A stretch of 26,056 bases of DNA from Pseudomaricurvus sp965662505 (GTDB lineage: Bacteria; Pseudomonadota; Gammaproteobacteria; Pseudomonadales; Cellvibrionaceae): contig NZ_CBFIHX010000047.1 in NCBI RefSeq assembly GCF_965662505.1, positions 1 through 26,056 of the forward strand. Reading direction: 5' to 3'. Below the pieces are notes generated by a model. That model made no database searches. It was given only the letters and a program-made list of their open reading frames with translations, and was not told the DNA's origin. Made by a program: the position numbers and the translations under genes. Positions 14,645-22,342 of this stretch are shown here, piece by piece. Position 1 is the stretch's first letter; every line of letters starts with the position of its first letter.

Positions 14645-15678
14645 TCTCGAAAGTGTTAACGTCCAAGTTGTTCAGGCTATTGGTTCTTTTGAGCATATGT
14701 CTGTGTCTCGCTGCCGGTTTGTATGCGTGGCGTTGGTTGCACACGCCGATACAGATTCCTGAGCAACAACAAATTCTCGATTTGTCACCGGGCGACTCAT
14801 TGTCACGGGTGGCTTATCGCTTGCGCGGACAAATTGGTTTGGAGTATCCGCGCATTTTGGTTCTCTATGCAAAAATTGCCAAGTCGACCAATATCAAGCT
14901 GGGTGAATATGAGCTCCCTGCGAGAGTGACTCCGGTGGAGTTGTTGCAGCAATTACACGAGGGGCGGGTTAAACAGCGAACCCTGACGTTGGTGGAAGGA
15001 ACTACATTTGCTGAGGCGCTCACTTTAATTGGTCATCACCAATATCTACAGGCCACACTCACCGGTGAGGATGTTGCGACTGTGCGTGATCGTCTCGGTA
15101 TTACGCAAAGCAATCCTGAAGGCTGGTTGTTTCCGGATACTTATGTGTTTAATAAGCACACCACAGATTGGGATCTGATTCAGCAGTCTTATCGAAGAAT
15201 GCAAGACGTTCTTGCTGAAGAGTGGGAATCTCGCGCAGACAACTTGCCGTATGAATCTGCCTACGAAGCTTTGATCATGGCTTCGATTGTTGAGAAGGAA
15301 ACCGGAGCACCACACGAGCGGGCTCAGATCGCAGGGGTCTTTGTGAGACGCTTGGAGAAGGGGATGCGCCTGCAGACCGATCCGACTGTGATCTATGGCA
15401 TGGGCAGTAATTATCAGGGCAATATTCGGCGTAAACATCTCCGGGAGAAAACGCCCTATAACACCTATACAATTAATGGGTTGCCGCCGACACCGATCGC
15501 ATTGCCGGGCCGAGAGGCGATCCATGCGGCACTTCATCCAGCAGATGGCGACAGCTTGTATTTTGTGGCAAAAGGCGATGGCACTCACCAATTCTCTGCG
15601 ACGTTGGCAGAGCATACAAAAGCGGTGAGGGAGTACCAACTGAAACGCTCGTCCAGTTACCGTTCAAGTGTCCGTTAG
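14641..15678 (+). CDS. mltG: Endolytic murein transglycosylase
   Basis: The product is 345 residues of the YceG family. MltG cuts nascent glycan strands at the inner membrane and helps end their polymerisation. One N-terminal membrane segment (LFRLLVLLSICLCLAAGLYA) is followed by a periplasmic LysM-like region and the YceG catalytic domain. The catalytic glutamate is Glu218 in SIVEKETG, the same position as in E. coli. LQTDPTVIYG and YNTYTINGLPPTPI are family motifs. The ATG at 14641 overlaps the pabC stop; an in-frame TTG two codons earlier is less likely. Confidence 0.95.
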   Translation: MISKVLTSKLFRLLVLLSICLCLAAGLYAWRWLHTPIQIPEQQQILDLSPGDSLSRVAYRLRGQIGLEYPRILVLYAKIAKSTNIKLGEYELPARVTPVELLQQLHEGRVKQRTLTLVEGTTFAEALTLIGHHQYLQATLTGEDVATVRDRLGITQSNPEGWLFPDTYVFNKHTTDWDLIQQSYRRMQDVLAEEWESRADNLPYESAYEALIMASIVEKETGAPHERAQIAGVFVRRLEKGMRLQTDPTVIYGMGSNYQGNIRRKHLREKTPYNTYTINGLPPTPIALPGREAIHAALHPADGDSLYFVAKGDGTHQFSATLAEHTKAVREYQLKRSSSYRSSVR

Positions 15679-15734
15679 TGGTGCGATGCTGGCACAGTGG
15701 TTGATACCGACGGCCTATCAATAAGGAATGACTT

Positions 15735-16370
15735 TTGACGATTGAAACCGGAAAATTTATTACTCTCGAAGGCACAGAGGGTGTGGGTAAAACCACCAAC
15801 CGTCAGTTCATTCAGGAATATCTCGAATCCAGGGGGATTCCCCTGTGCGTGACTCGCGAGCCTGGAGGCACTCCTCTGGCTGAAGAGGTTCGTGAGCTGT
15901 TACTGGCCAAGCGCGATGAGCAGGTTGACGAGCAAGCGGAGCTGTTATTGGTGTTTGCAGCTCGTGCTCAGCATTTAAATCAGGTGATTTTGCCGGCTCT
16001 AAAGCGCGGTGAGTGGGTGTTGTGTGATCGCTTCACCGACGCGACTTACGCTTATCAGGGCGCGGGAAGAGGGTTGTCACTGACGACTATTGAAGCGTTG
16101 GAAGAGTTGGTGCAAGGTGATTTGCGTCCTGATCTCACTGTCGTGCTGGATATTGATGTGGAAACCGGCTTGGCAAGAGCCGGTGAGCGAGGATCACTGG
16201 ATCGTTTTGAGTCTGAAGCGGTTGAGTTTTTCCAGCGTGTGCGGGCTGGCTATCAACAACGGGTTGCTTCTGATCCCCAGCGCTACGCTGTGGTGGATGC
16301 GGGGCAGTCGCTGGAGGGAGTGCAGCGGGATATCAAGTCAGTCCTGGATAACCTGTTGGCGGCGTCTTAA
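15735..16370 (+). CDS. tmk: Thymidylate kinase
   Basis: The product is 211 residues. Tmk phosphorylates dTMP to dTDP. LEGTEGVGKTT is the P-loop, followed by TREPGGTPLAEEVR, CDRFTDATYAYQGAGRG (the DR-F/Y motif), and a LID with RAGERGSLDRFE whose arginines are typical of the Gram-negative form. The start must be TTG at 15735, with AAGGA 7 bases upstream; the nearby ATG at 15728 begins a three-codon out-of-frame ORF. The stop codon is the first of a series of TAA-containing tandem copies. Confidence 0.96.
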   Translation: MTIETGKFITLEGTEGVGKTTNRQFIQEYLESRGIPLCVTREPGGTPLAEEVRELLLAKRDEQVDEQAELLLVFAARAQHLNQVILPALKRGEWVLCDRFTDATYAYQGAGRGLSLTTIEALEELVQGDLRPDLTVVLDIDVETGLARAGERGSLDRFESEAVEFFQRVRAGYQQRVASDPQRYAVVDAGQSLEGVQRDIKSVLDNLLAAS

Positions 16371-16418
16371 GTTGGTGTCGTCTTAAGTTGGTGTCGTCTT
16401 AAGTTGGCGTCGCCTTAA
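16364..16418. repeat. 16-bp tandem repeat across tmk stop
   Basis: GTCTTAAGTTGGTGTC starts at 16364, 16380 and 16396, with a fourth partial copy GCCTTAA at 16412. The period is exactly 16. The tmk TAA (16368-16370) is in the first copy; the copied TAAs at 16384, 16400 and 16416 fall in the other two frames and again in frame 0. Confidence 0.9.
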
Positions 16419-16434
16419 ACAATCGCCCCGAAAT

Positions 16435-17064
16435 TTAAAACTCAGGCTGCAAGATAACGTCCATCTCCCGATCGTGAAATGGGTGTTGGAATCTCAATCG
16501 CGTTGCGTGCAGCAGCAGTCGCGGTGCGGCAGCTCGAATCTCTTCTGGTGCATAAAACTCATCGCCAACAATGGGATGTCCCAGCGCCTGCATATGAACA
16601 CGCAGTTGGTGCGAGCGGCCGGTGACGGGCAATAATTTAACACGGCTCTGTTGGGATTCATGGTTTCGCTCTATGACTTCGTAACGAGTATGAGCGCTTT
16701 TGCCTGTGTCATGACAGACCATCTGTTTGGGGCGATTGGGCCAGTCACAAATCAGCGGTAACCGAATTTCTCCCTCATCTTTCTCCAGCAAACCATCGAC
16801 AACCGCAATGTACTCTTTGTGGATGTTTCGGGTCTCAAACAGCCGTCCCATAGCCTGTAAGGCAGCCATGCTTTGGGCAATAATAACCAGTCCTGATGTT
16901 GCCATATCCAATCGATGAACAATCCGGCTGTTGGGAAAGTCAGGCAGCAAGCGGTTGATCAGGCAATCCTGCTTGTCTGGCCCGCGTCCAGGAACGGTAA
17001 GCAGGCCGGGAGGCTTGTGTGCGATCAATAAGTGATCGTCTTGATGCGCGAGTTGGATGGTCAA
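16435..17064 (-). CDS. RluA family pseudouridine synthase
   Basis: The product is 209 residues, lacking an S4 domain and so closest in build to RluA (which modifies 23S rRNA U746 and tRNA U32) rather than RluC or RluD. HKPPGLLTVPGRG is the first motif; RIVHRLDMATSGLVI holds the catalytic aspartate in HRLD. KEYIAVV and LLPVTGRSHQLRVHMQALGHPIVGDEFY complete the family pattern. The only suitable start is TTG at 17064, with a weak AGAAG upstream. It lies on the opposite strand between tmk and holB, splitting an otherwise co-directional cluster. The exact target is not determined. Confidence 0.88.
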   Translation of the reverse strand: MTIQLAHQDDHLLIAHKPPGLLTVPGRGPDKQDCLINRLLPDFPNSRIVHRLDMATSGLVIIAQSMAALQAMGRLFETRNIHKEYIAVVDGLLEKDEGEIRLPLICDWPNRPKQMVCHDTGKSAHTRYEVIERNHESQQSRVKLLPVTGRSHQLRVHMQALGHPIVGDEFYAPEEIRAAAPRLLLHATRLRFQHPFHDREMDVILQPEF

Positions 17065-17158
17065 GTGGTGGCTTCTGCTGTTGTGGGATGGCGCAGGGGT
17101 GCGGGGGCGGAAATTATCGCAAAAAACACCTTAGGTTGTTAAGCTTTGCGGCTATTAG

Positions 17159-17192
17159 TTTTAATTGGATATAAGTTTTGACTGGATATTCA
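17159..17192. repeat. 17-bp degenerate duplication before holB
   Basis: TTTTAATTGGATAT (17159-17172) recurs as TTTTGACTGGATAT (17176-17189), a 17-bp period with two mismatches over 14 bases, just upstream of the holB start. Confidence 0.55.
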
Positions 17193-17196
17193 CCTT

Positions 17197-18249
17197 ATGA
17201 GCAATGAAGGCAGCCGCGAAAGCCTGGCCATCGCCTATGCCTGGCAGATGACGTTCTGGGAACGTCTCTCTCAGCAGCATCTGGATCAAAAACTGCCTCA
17301 TGCTTTGATGCTGACCGGCCACAAAGGCATTGGCAAATTCCATTTTGCCAAAGCATTGGGTTATTACCAGTTGTGTCTGTCACCAGTGAATCATGTTGCC
17401 TGTGGTCGATGTAAAGGCTGTGAGCTGAATCAGGCAGAAACCCACCCGGACTTTTTTGTCTTGCGCCCTGAGGGCACCAGTCGGGTCATCAAAATTGATC
17501 AGGTGCGTCGGTTGACCGAGTTTTTGGCGAAAACCGCACAGCAAGGCGGCAAGAAGGTGGCTGTCATTGAGCCTGTCGAGGCGCTGAATGTGAATGCCGC
17601 CAACGCCTTGCTGAAAGGCCTTGAGGAGCCATCAGGCAACAGCTCTCTGATTCTGGTGTCTCATGTGCCCAGTCAGGTTATGGCGACGATCCGCAGCCGT
17701 TGCCAGCAAATAGCATTTCCTCTGCCATCGACCGAAGAAAGTCTGACCTGGTTAACGCCTCTGGCAGTGGGGCAGGATCCCGCCTATTTGCTGAGTTGTG
17801 CCGGTGGTGCGCCTCTGGCGGCACGAGATTTGTTAAGTGGTGACGCCCTTGAGCAGCGACAGGCGCTGGCTACTGGACTGCTGTCACTGGCTGACAACTC
17901 CCGTTCGGCACTGGATCTGGCGGCAGAGCTTCAGCGAGGAGAGGCGCTGCCGGTTATTGAGTCGTTGATGCAGTGGCTTCAATACGGTCTGAAGCGTCAG
18001 ATGACCGAGGGTGTTGCCGTTGGCAACCCCAATGAAGACAAGCTGTTGGCCCTGATCGGATCGATACCCAGTGCAATCTTGTACCGCTTTTGGGATAAAA
18101 TGGTGGCTGTGAAGCGCCAGTTGCTCAGCAGTGCCAACCCGAACAAGCAGTTGCTTCTGGAGGAGCTGATGATGGATTGGCAGGCCATGTGCCGTCAGTC
18201 TTCTCAGGTTGCGCAAAGTAGACAGCAAGTGATGAATGGATTACTTTAA
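17197..18249 (+). CDS. holB: DNA polymerase III delta-prime subunit
   Basis: The product is 350 residues, a clamp-loader AAA+ subunit that helps place the beta clamp on DNA. TGHKGIGKFHFA is a P-loop-like element without the Ser/Thr after GK, consistent with the non-hydrolysing role of delta-prime. The zinc module has cysteines in CLSP...CGRCKGC, followed by THPDFF. IKIDQVRRLTEFL, NAANALLKGLEEPSGN and the arginine-finger segment IRSRCQ are all present. The start ATG at 17197 is chosen because the AYAWQ segment before Met17 aligns with the YPWQ of other HolB proteins. The upstream ribosome site is weak. pilZ follows after 34 bp. Confidence 0.94.
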   Translation: MSNEGSRESLAIAYAWQMTFWERLSQQHLDQKLPHALMLTGHKGIGKFHFAKALGYYQLCLSPVNHVACGRCKGCELNQAETHPDFFVLRPEGTSRVIKIDQVRRLTEFLAKTAQQGGKKVAVIEPVEALNVNAANALLKGLEEPSGNSSLILVSHVPSQVMATIRSRCQQIAFPLPSTEESLTWLTPLAVGQDPAYLLSCAGGAPLAARDLLSGDALEQRQALATGLLSLADNSRSALDLAAELQRGEALPVIESLMQWLQYGLKRQMTEGVAVGNPNEDKLLALIGSIPSAILYRFWDKMVAVKRQLLSSANPNKQLLLEELMMDWQAMCRQSSQVAQSRQQVMNGLL

Positions 18250-18283
18250 CGACTTGGCTGAATAATCGATTGAGTGAGGATGT

Positions 18284-18637
18284 ATGCAGGGATTGGGAGG
18301 CGGTGCCCGCAACGGTATCCTGTCATTGACCATTAAAGATAAAGCGGTGCTGTACGCTGCTTATATGCCATTTGTTCAAAATGGTGGCTTGTTCATACCC
18401 ACCAACAAGAGCTATAGCCTGGGCGATGAGGTCTTTATGTTGCTCAACTTAATGGATGAGCCGGAAAAGATTCCCGTGGCAGGCAAGGTTGTATGGGTCA
18501 CTCCGAAAGGGGCTCAAGGTAATAGGGCGGCTGGGGTTGGTGTTCAGTTCAGTGATCAAGACGATACTGCTGCCAACAAGATTGAAACTTATCTGGCGGG
18601 TTCGCTGGAGTCAGATCGCCCGACCCATACCATGTAG
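18284..18637 (+). CDS. pilZ: Type IV pilus PilZ protein
   Basis: The product is 117 residues, a stand-alone PilZ domain. Motifs NGILSLTIKDKAVLYAAYMP, GGLFIPTNKSYSLGDEVF and VAGKVVWVTPKG match the PilZ of Pseudomonas and Xanthomonas. It lacks the RxxxR and D/NxSxxG residues needed to bind c-di-GMP, as founder-type PilZ proteins do. It is required for type IV pilus assembly in those species through FimX and PilB contacts. The order holB-pilZ-tatD is the Pseudomonas one. GAGG lies 5 bases before the ATG. Confidence 0.92.
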   Translation: MQGLGGGARNGILSLTIKDKAVLYAAYMPFVQNGGLFIPTNKSYSLGDEVFMLLNLMDEPEKIPVAGKVVWVTPKGAQGNRAAGVGVQFSDQDDTAANKIETYLAGSLESDRPTHTM

Positions 18638-18666
18638 CGCTTAAGACTCTGCGGGGAACCGTAATA

Positions 18667-18699
18667 AAAATACGGTATTAATAAAATACGGTATTAATA
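18667..18699. repeat. 16-bp tandem duplication after pilZ
   Basis: AAAATACGGTATTAATA begins at 18667 and again at 18683, a 16-bp period with exact identity. It sits between the pilZ stop and the terminator. Confidence 0.85.
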
Positions 18700-18707
18700 A
18701 CTATAGC

Positions 18708-18736
18708 AAAAAGGCCAGAAATTCCTGGCCTTTTTT
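18708..18736 (+). terminator. Intrinsic terminator after pilZ
   Basis: AAAAAGGCCAG (18708-18718) pairs perfectly with CTGGCCTTTTT (18725-18735) around a 6-base loop and ends in six Ts. It closes the holB-pilZ unit and lies 49 bp before tatD. Confidence 0.88.
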
Positions 18737-18784
18737 ATTGCTGAAGTTGAAGTGTTGTCATTTTTAGTGAAGTAAGAGGTTTGT

Positions 18785-19558
18785 ATGTTAGTTGATTCCC
18801 ATTGCCACCTGGATCGTCTCAAGTTGAACAAATACGATGGCGAACTGGACGCTGCTTTACAGGCCGCTCGAGAGCGCGGCGTGGAGAAGATGCTGTGCGT
18901 GGGTATTAGCCTGGATAATCGTCAAGTCGTGACTGAGCTGGCGGAAGCACATCCTGATGTGGTCGCCTCCGTGGGCGTACATCCTCTGGATGTGGACGCA
19001 GGATTGGCTACCGAAGATCAGCTGGTCGCCTGGTCCGAGCATCCCAAAATTGTGGCTTTAGGTGAGACTGGGCTGGATTACTACTACAGCGATGAGACCA
19101 AAGCTGTACAGCAGGAAAGTTTTGCCACGCATTTGCGCGCCGCCAGTGCGGCCAAATTACCGGTCATTATCCACACGCGTGACGCCCGCCAGGACACTCT
19201 GGATCTGATTAAAGAGCATGGTAGTGAAGAGTACGCCGGTGTGCTGCATTGCTTTACCGAAAGCTGGGAAATGGCTTCCGCTGCCATGGATATGAATTAT
19301 TACATCTCACTGTCTGGGATTGTGACCTTTAAAAATGCAGAAGAGCTGAGAGATGTAGCGCGGAAAATGCCACTGGACAGATTGTTGGTTGAAACCGATT
19401 CGCCTTATCTCGCGCCAGTTCCGTACCGCGGAAAACCCAATGAACCGGCTTTCGTCCGTGAAGTCGCTGAATTTGTCGCCGACCTCAAAGGCATCAGTTA
19501 CGAAAAACTGTGTGAGATCACCGGAGAGAATTTCCACCGCTTGTTCTACAAGGCGTGA
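18785..19558 (+). CDS. tatD: TatD family metal-dependent hydrolase
   Basis: The product is 257 residues, of the TatD/YcfH deoxyribonuclease-like amidohydrolase family. Metal ligands are visible in order: HCH in VDSHCHLDRL, Glu in GETGLDYYY, His in VIIHTRDA, His in VLHCFTES and Asp in LLVETDSPYLAP. These enzymes act as metal-dependent nucleases and possibly D-aminoacyl-type hydrolases. Position next to holB and pilZ points to the YcfH branch. TAAGAGG is 5 bases before the ATG. The symbol is used at family level. Confidence 0.9.
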   Translation: MLVDSHCHLDRLKLNKYDGELDAALQAARERGVEKMLCVGISLDNRQVVTELAEAHPDVVASVGVHPLDVDAGLATEDQLVAWSEHPKIVALGETGLDYYYSDETKAVQQESFATHLRAASAAKLPVIIHTRDARQDTLDLIKEHGSEEYAGVLHCFTESWEMASAAMDMNYYISLSGIVTFKNAEELRDVARKMPLDRLLVETDSPYLAPVPYRGKPNEPAFVREVAEFVADLKGISYEKLCEITGENFHRLFYKA

Positions 19559-19605
19559 TCTCTAACGAATACGTTCAGAGTGCGATGCTGAAGCTTGTTT
19601 TGCGT

Positions 19606-20712
19606 TCAGGTTGCAGGCATCGCGTCTCTGATGTGCTCATACGCGCTCGCTGACTGCTTCTGAGGACTCGTGTTCTGAGTCCTACCCACCAGTTTGGTTT
19701 CCCGCCACAAACGTTTAGAGAGCGACTCAATGGGCTCTCTGTCGGGAGTTGTTAGCCAGTCAACAATGGCTTTGGAAACGTCAGGATAGTGGCATTGGGG
19801 CGACGCAGGCGAATCGAGCCACTGGCGGATGGTGTCTTTGGACAAATGCTGCATGCGACTGCCCAGATCCAGTTCTTCCAATGCCAGAGCGTTTGATAGC
19901 TGCTCCATTTGTCCGTGCAAAGGCTTCACCAAAAGACGTTTGCCCAGATGCAAAGCCTCACTGGCCAGCTCGAATCCGGCATTACAGATGACACCGGATG
20001 AGCGATGCAGATCCTCTTTAAATCCCGTCAGACTCAGTGGACGTAGAGACACATTGTTCTCTTCTCTCGGCTCTTTAAATTTCCCGTAATACACGAACTG
20101 GGTGTCTGGAAATTGTTTCAGCAGAGGGATGACCACTTCAGGTGATTCGAAGCCCAGATACACCAGCACTTGATCCGCCGTATCTTTAGGCGGAGTGATG
20201 CTCAAATCGATGATCGGAGGCAGAATCGGCTGACCGAAATGATGCCAGTGCAGCCCCAGCTGTTGGTGACCGGGTGCAAAATGCTGGATGATTTTTTTGG
20301 ATAACCAGGAATCGCCATCCATCGGCACGTCGTGCATAAAGGCGTATTGGTGTCCTAGGGTGATGCAGGGGATGCCTTGCCGCTTGGCTGCCCAGGCGGT
20401 AATGGGCTCAAAGTCACAGATGACCAGATCGTATCCGCTCAGATCCAGCTCACGAATGTCGCGATATAGCTGAGTAAAATTATTTTGTCGAAAAGTGGCC
20501 AAAGTTTGAATCTGGCCTTTATGAGTGACAAAGCTCAACCCCTGACGACACTCCCATTGGCCGAAAGGGGCCATATCGAAGTATTCATCACGGGCGCGGC
20601 CTGAAAACAGGTACTGAACATCTACATTAGCGGCTTGTAAATGGGTGTTCATCGCGCGGGCGCGGCTTATGTGACCGTTACCGGTACCCTGAACACCGTA
20701 AAATAACTTCAT
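19606..20712 (-). CDS. MJ1255/VC2487-type glycosyltransferase
   Basis: The product is 368 residues. The N-terminus MKLFYGVQGTGNGHISRA is the signature of the glycosyltransferase-like family named after MJ1255 and VC2487, with a GT-B fold. DLVICDFEPITAWAAKRQGI and the C-terminal CNAGFELASEALHLGKRLL (donor-sugar site, resembling MurG) support this. The acceptor and sugar are unknown. It has no membrane segment. It starts 36 bp after the PAP2 gene on the same strand, so the two are probably co-transcribed. It is convergent with tatD. Confidence 0.8.
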   Translation of the reverse strand: MKLFYGVQGTGNGHISRARAMNTHLQAANVDVQYLFSGRARDEYFDMAPFGQWECRQGLSFVTHKGQIQTLATFRQNNFTQLYRDIRELDLSGYDLVICDFEPITAWAAKRQGIPCITLGHQYAFMHDVPMDGDSWLSKKIIQHFAPGHQQLGLHWHHFGQPILPPIIDLSITPPKDTADQVLVYLGFESPEVVIPLLKQFPDTQFVYYGKFKEPREENNVSLRPLSLTGFKEDLHRSSGVICNAGFELASEALHLGKRLLVKPLHGQMEQLSNALALEELDLGSRMQHLSKDTIRQWLDSPASPQCHYPDVSKAIVDWLTTPDREPIESLSKRLWRETKLVGRTQNTSPQKQSASAYEHIRDAMPAT

Positions 20713-20748
20713 AAAGCTCCTGCAATCAGTGATGTAAAAAAGCCATCT

Positions 20749-21270
20749 CTAGGAGACAGCCAAGAGGGTGAAACTTAGCGTGGCAATGCTGTAGCCCAGC
20801 ACGGCTCCGGCCACTGTGTCAGTGGGGAAATGGACTCCCAGAAGCACCCGCGACATACCTACAGCGCAGGCCCACGGGTACAGCATCCAGCCAACGCCCG
20901 GCAGTAAGTAATACGCCAGAGTTGCGGCCAGAAACGCAGCTGATGTGTGGCCGGAAGGAAAGCTAAACTGGTCGCTGGGCTGCACCACGCTCTGGAATCC
21001 GGGAATCGCCTGAGGTGGCCGATTGCGACGGAATTGAGATTTCAGGACAAAGTAACAACCCCGTTCTACGACAAAAGCGGCGAGAACCAGCGTGAAAATA
21101 TCGTAAGTCTGGCTCAGCAGAAGGGCGAGGGCGGCGATGATATATAGATGGCCATCAGCGGTTCTGGATACCCAGCGGCTCATTCGGGTGAGTTGTTGCA
21201 AGTGGCGGCGGCGCAGACACCAGTCGAAGGTGACCAGATCGTAATTATGGAGGTTTTGTAACAGTTTCAT
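20749..21270 (-). CDS. PAP2-family membrane phosphatase
   Basis: The product is 173 residues with several membrane segments. The three phosphatase motifs are present: KSQFRRNRP (KxxxxxxRP), FPSGHTSAAF (PSGH) and SRVLLGVHFPTD (SRxxxxxHxxxD). Such enzymes remove phosphate from lipids such as undecaprenyl pyrophosphate or phosphatidate. Pairing with a glycosyltransferase suggests a lipid-linked sugar or glycolipid pathway; that is inference. The start ATG at 21270 gives MKLLQNLHNYDLV, typical for this subgroup. An 18-bp palindrome lies just upstream. Confidence 0.88.
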   Translation of the reverse strand: MKLLQNLHNYDLVTFDWCLRRRHLQQLTRMSRWVSRTADGHLYIIAALALLLSQTYDIFTLVLAAFVVERGCYFVLKSQFRRNRPPQAIPGFQSVVQPSDQFSFPSGHTSAAFLAATLAYYLLPGVGWMLYPWACAVGMSRVLLGVHFPTDTVAGAVLGYSIATLSFTLLAVS

Positions 21271-21295
21271 ATCAGTTACCCCGTCTATCAGAGTT

Positions 21296-21313
21296 GACCG
21301 TCACCTGACGGTC
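21296..21313. promoter_or_regulatory. Inverted repeat upstream of PAP2 gene
   Basis: GACCGTCACCTGACGGTC is a perfect 8-bp inverted repeat with a 2-bp centre, 25 bp upstream of the PAP2 start codon. TGACAGTTTCGTGTCA at 21438-21453 is a related but looser inverted repeat with the same TGAC/GTCA half-sites. This is a plausible operator, or a leader hairpin, for the PAP2-glycosyltransferase unit. Confidence 0.5.
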
Positions 21314-21503
21314 GTGGCGCTCGCCTGTTGTTATGGTTGTGTAGCAGCAGGCTCTGGGTGGCTCTATGTCTGTCTTCAGGTAATTCCTCATGGATTTTAG
21401 ATTATTTAGCTGTTGTGACAGACAGATGAGGTTTTGGTGACAGTTTCGTGTCAGTGGTGTCTGAGGTTTCGGCTTTTTTACGTGCGAGGCAGTGGGGCGG
21501 CGG

Positions 21504-21509
21504 TATAAT
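21504..21509 (+). promoter_or_regulatory. -10 box upstream of dUTPase gene
   Basis: TATAAT is a consensus -10 element 49 bp before the dUTPase ATG. No good -35 lies at 16-18 bp, so it may be activated or weak. Confidence 0.4.
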
Positions 21510-21557
21510 GCCTGTTAATATGTGAGCTTGTGTTTTATTAAATGCGTCGGGGGACGA

Positions 21558-22193
21558 ATGCAAACAGGATCTATTCAACAACAATTGCTGACTATGCTGG
21601 AGCTGCAGGACAGCATGAATACCAAGGTGAACACCGATTGGCGCAGTCAGAACTTTGCCTGGTATCGGGCTATCTGGATTGAATGTGGTGAGTTGCTGGA
21701 TCATTACGGCTGGAAGTGGTGGAAGAAACAGTCCCCGGACGTCGAGCAGGTTCAGCTTGAGTTGATCGATATCTGGCACTTTGGTTTGAGTATTTTGCTG
21801 CAATCCGGCGCATCACTGGATGAAATTACCGCACAGGTTGAGCAAGAATTGATCATCGAAACAGATGAAGCCGATTTCAGGCTTGATTTGGAGCGTTTTG
21901 CCGCAGATGTACTGAATCGTAAAAGTTTCTCGGTGACAGAGTTTGGTCGTTTGATGGCTGGCATCGACATGAATTTCGACATGCTGTTCAAAGGCTACGT
22001 GGGCAAAAATGTACTCAACTTTTTCCGTCAGGATCACGGCTATAAAGAGGGTACTTATGTAAAAGTCTGGAATGGCAAGGAAGATAACGAGCATCTGGTG
22101 GAAGCCTCCATGCAGTTAGATGCCTCCAGTGACAGCTTTAAAACCGATCTGTATGACGCACTGAGCCAGAGGTATCAGGTCGCTACTGCGTAA
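21558..22193 (+). CDS. Dimeric (MazG-like) dUTP diphosphatase
   Basis: The product is 211 residues from the ATG at 21558. It belongs to the all-alpha NTP pyrophosphatase family, dUTPase type 2, unrelated to the trimeric Dut. NWRSQ-like and FAWYRAIWIECGELLDH give the first metal-binding ExxE-type motif, and ELIDIWHFGLSILL the second; GWKWWKK lies between. It hydrolyses dUTP (and dUDP) to dUMP, keeping uracil out of DNA and feeding dTMP synthesis. An in-frame GTG at 21522 is less likely because GGGGGACGA stands directly before 21558. Confidence 0.85.
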   Translation: MQTGSIQQQLLTMLELQDSMNTKVNTDWRSQNFAWYRAIWIECGELLDHYGWKWWKKQSPDVEQVQLELIDIWHFGLSILLQSGASLDEITAQVEQELIIETDEADFRLDLERFAADVLNRKSFSVTEFGRLMAGIDMNFDMLFKGYVGKNVLNFFRQDHGYKEGTYVKVWNGKEDNEHLVEASMQLDASSDSFKTDLYDALSQRYQVATA

Positions 22194-22238
22194 CAGAGAA
22201 GGGGTTTAATGAGATCAATTATCATTAGTTTAACCTTT

Positions 22239-22269
22239 TTGATGCATTTTTCTGATGAATCCCTATAAT
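22239..22269 (+). promoter_or_regulatory. Promoter of mdh
   Basis: TTGATG (22239-22244) and the consensus TATAAT (22264-22269) are separated by 19 bp, slightly long. The start would be near 22276, about 67 bases before mdh. Confidence 0.5.
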
Positions 22270-22342
22270 GCACCACCGCCTGATGGGCGTTTTTCGACGC
22301 TCGTCTCCACTTTCATAAATAGAGCGTAAACGGAGATTTATC

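Noticed and set aside
15046..15639. 197-codon frame antisense to mltG
   Set aside because: Shadow of mltG; no motif or start signal.
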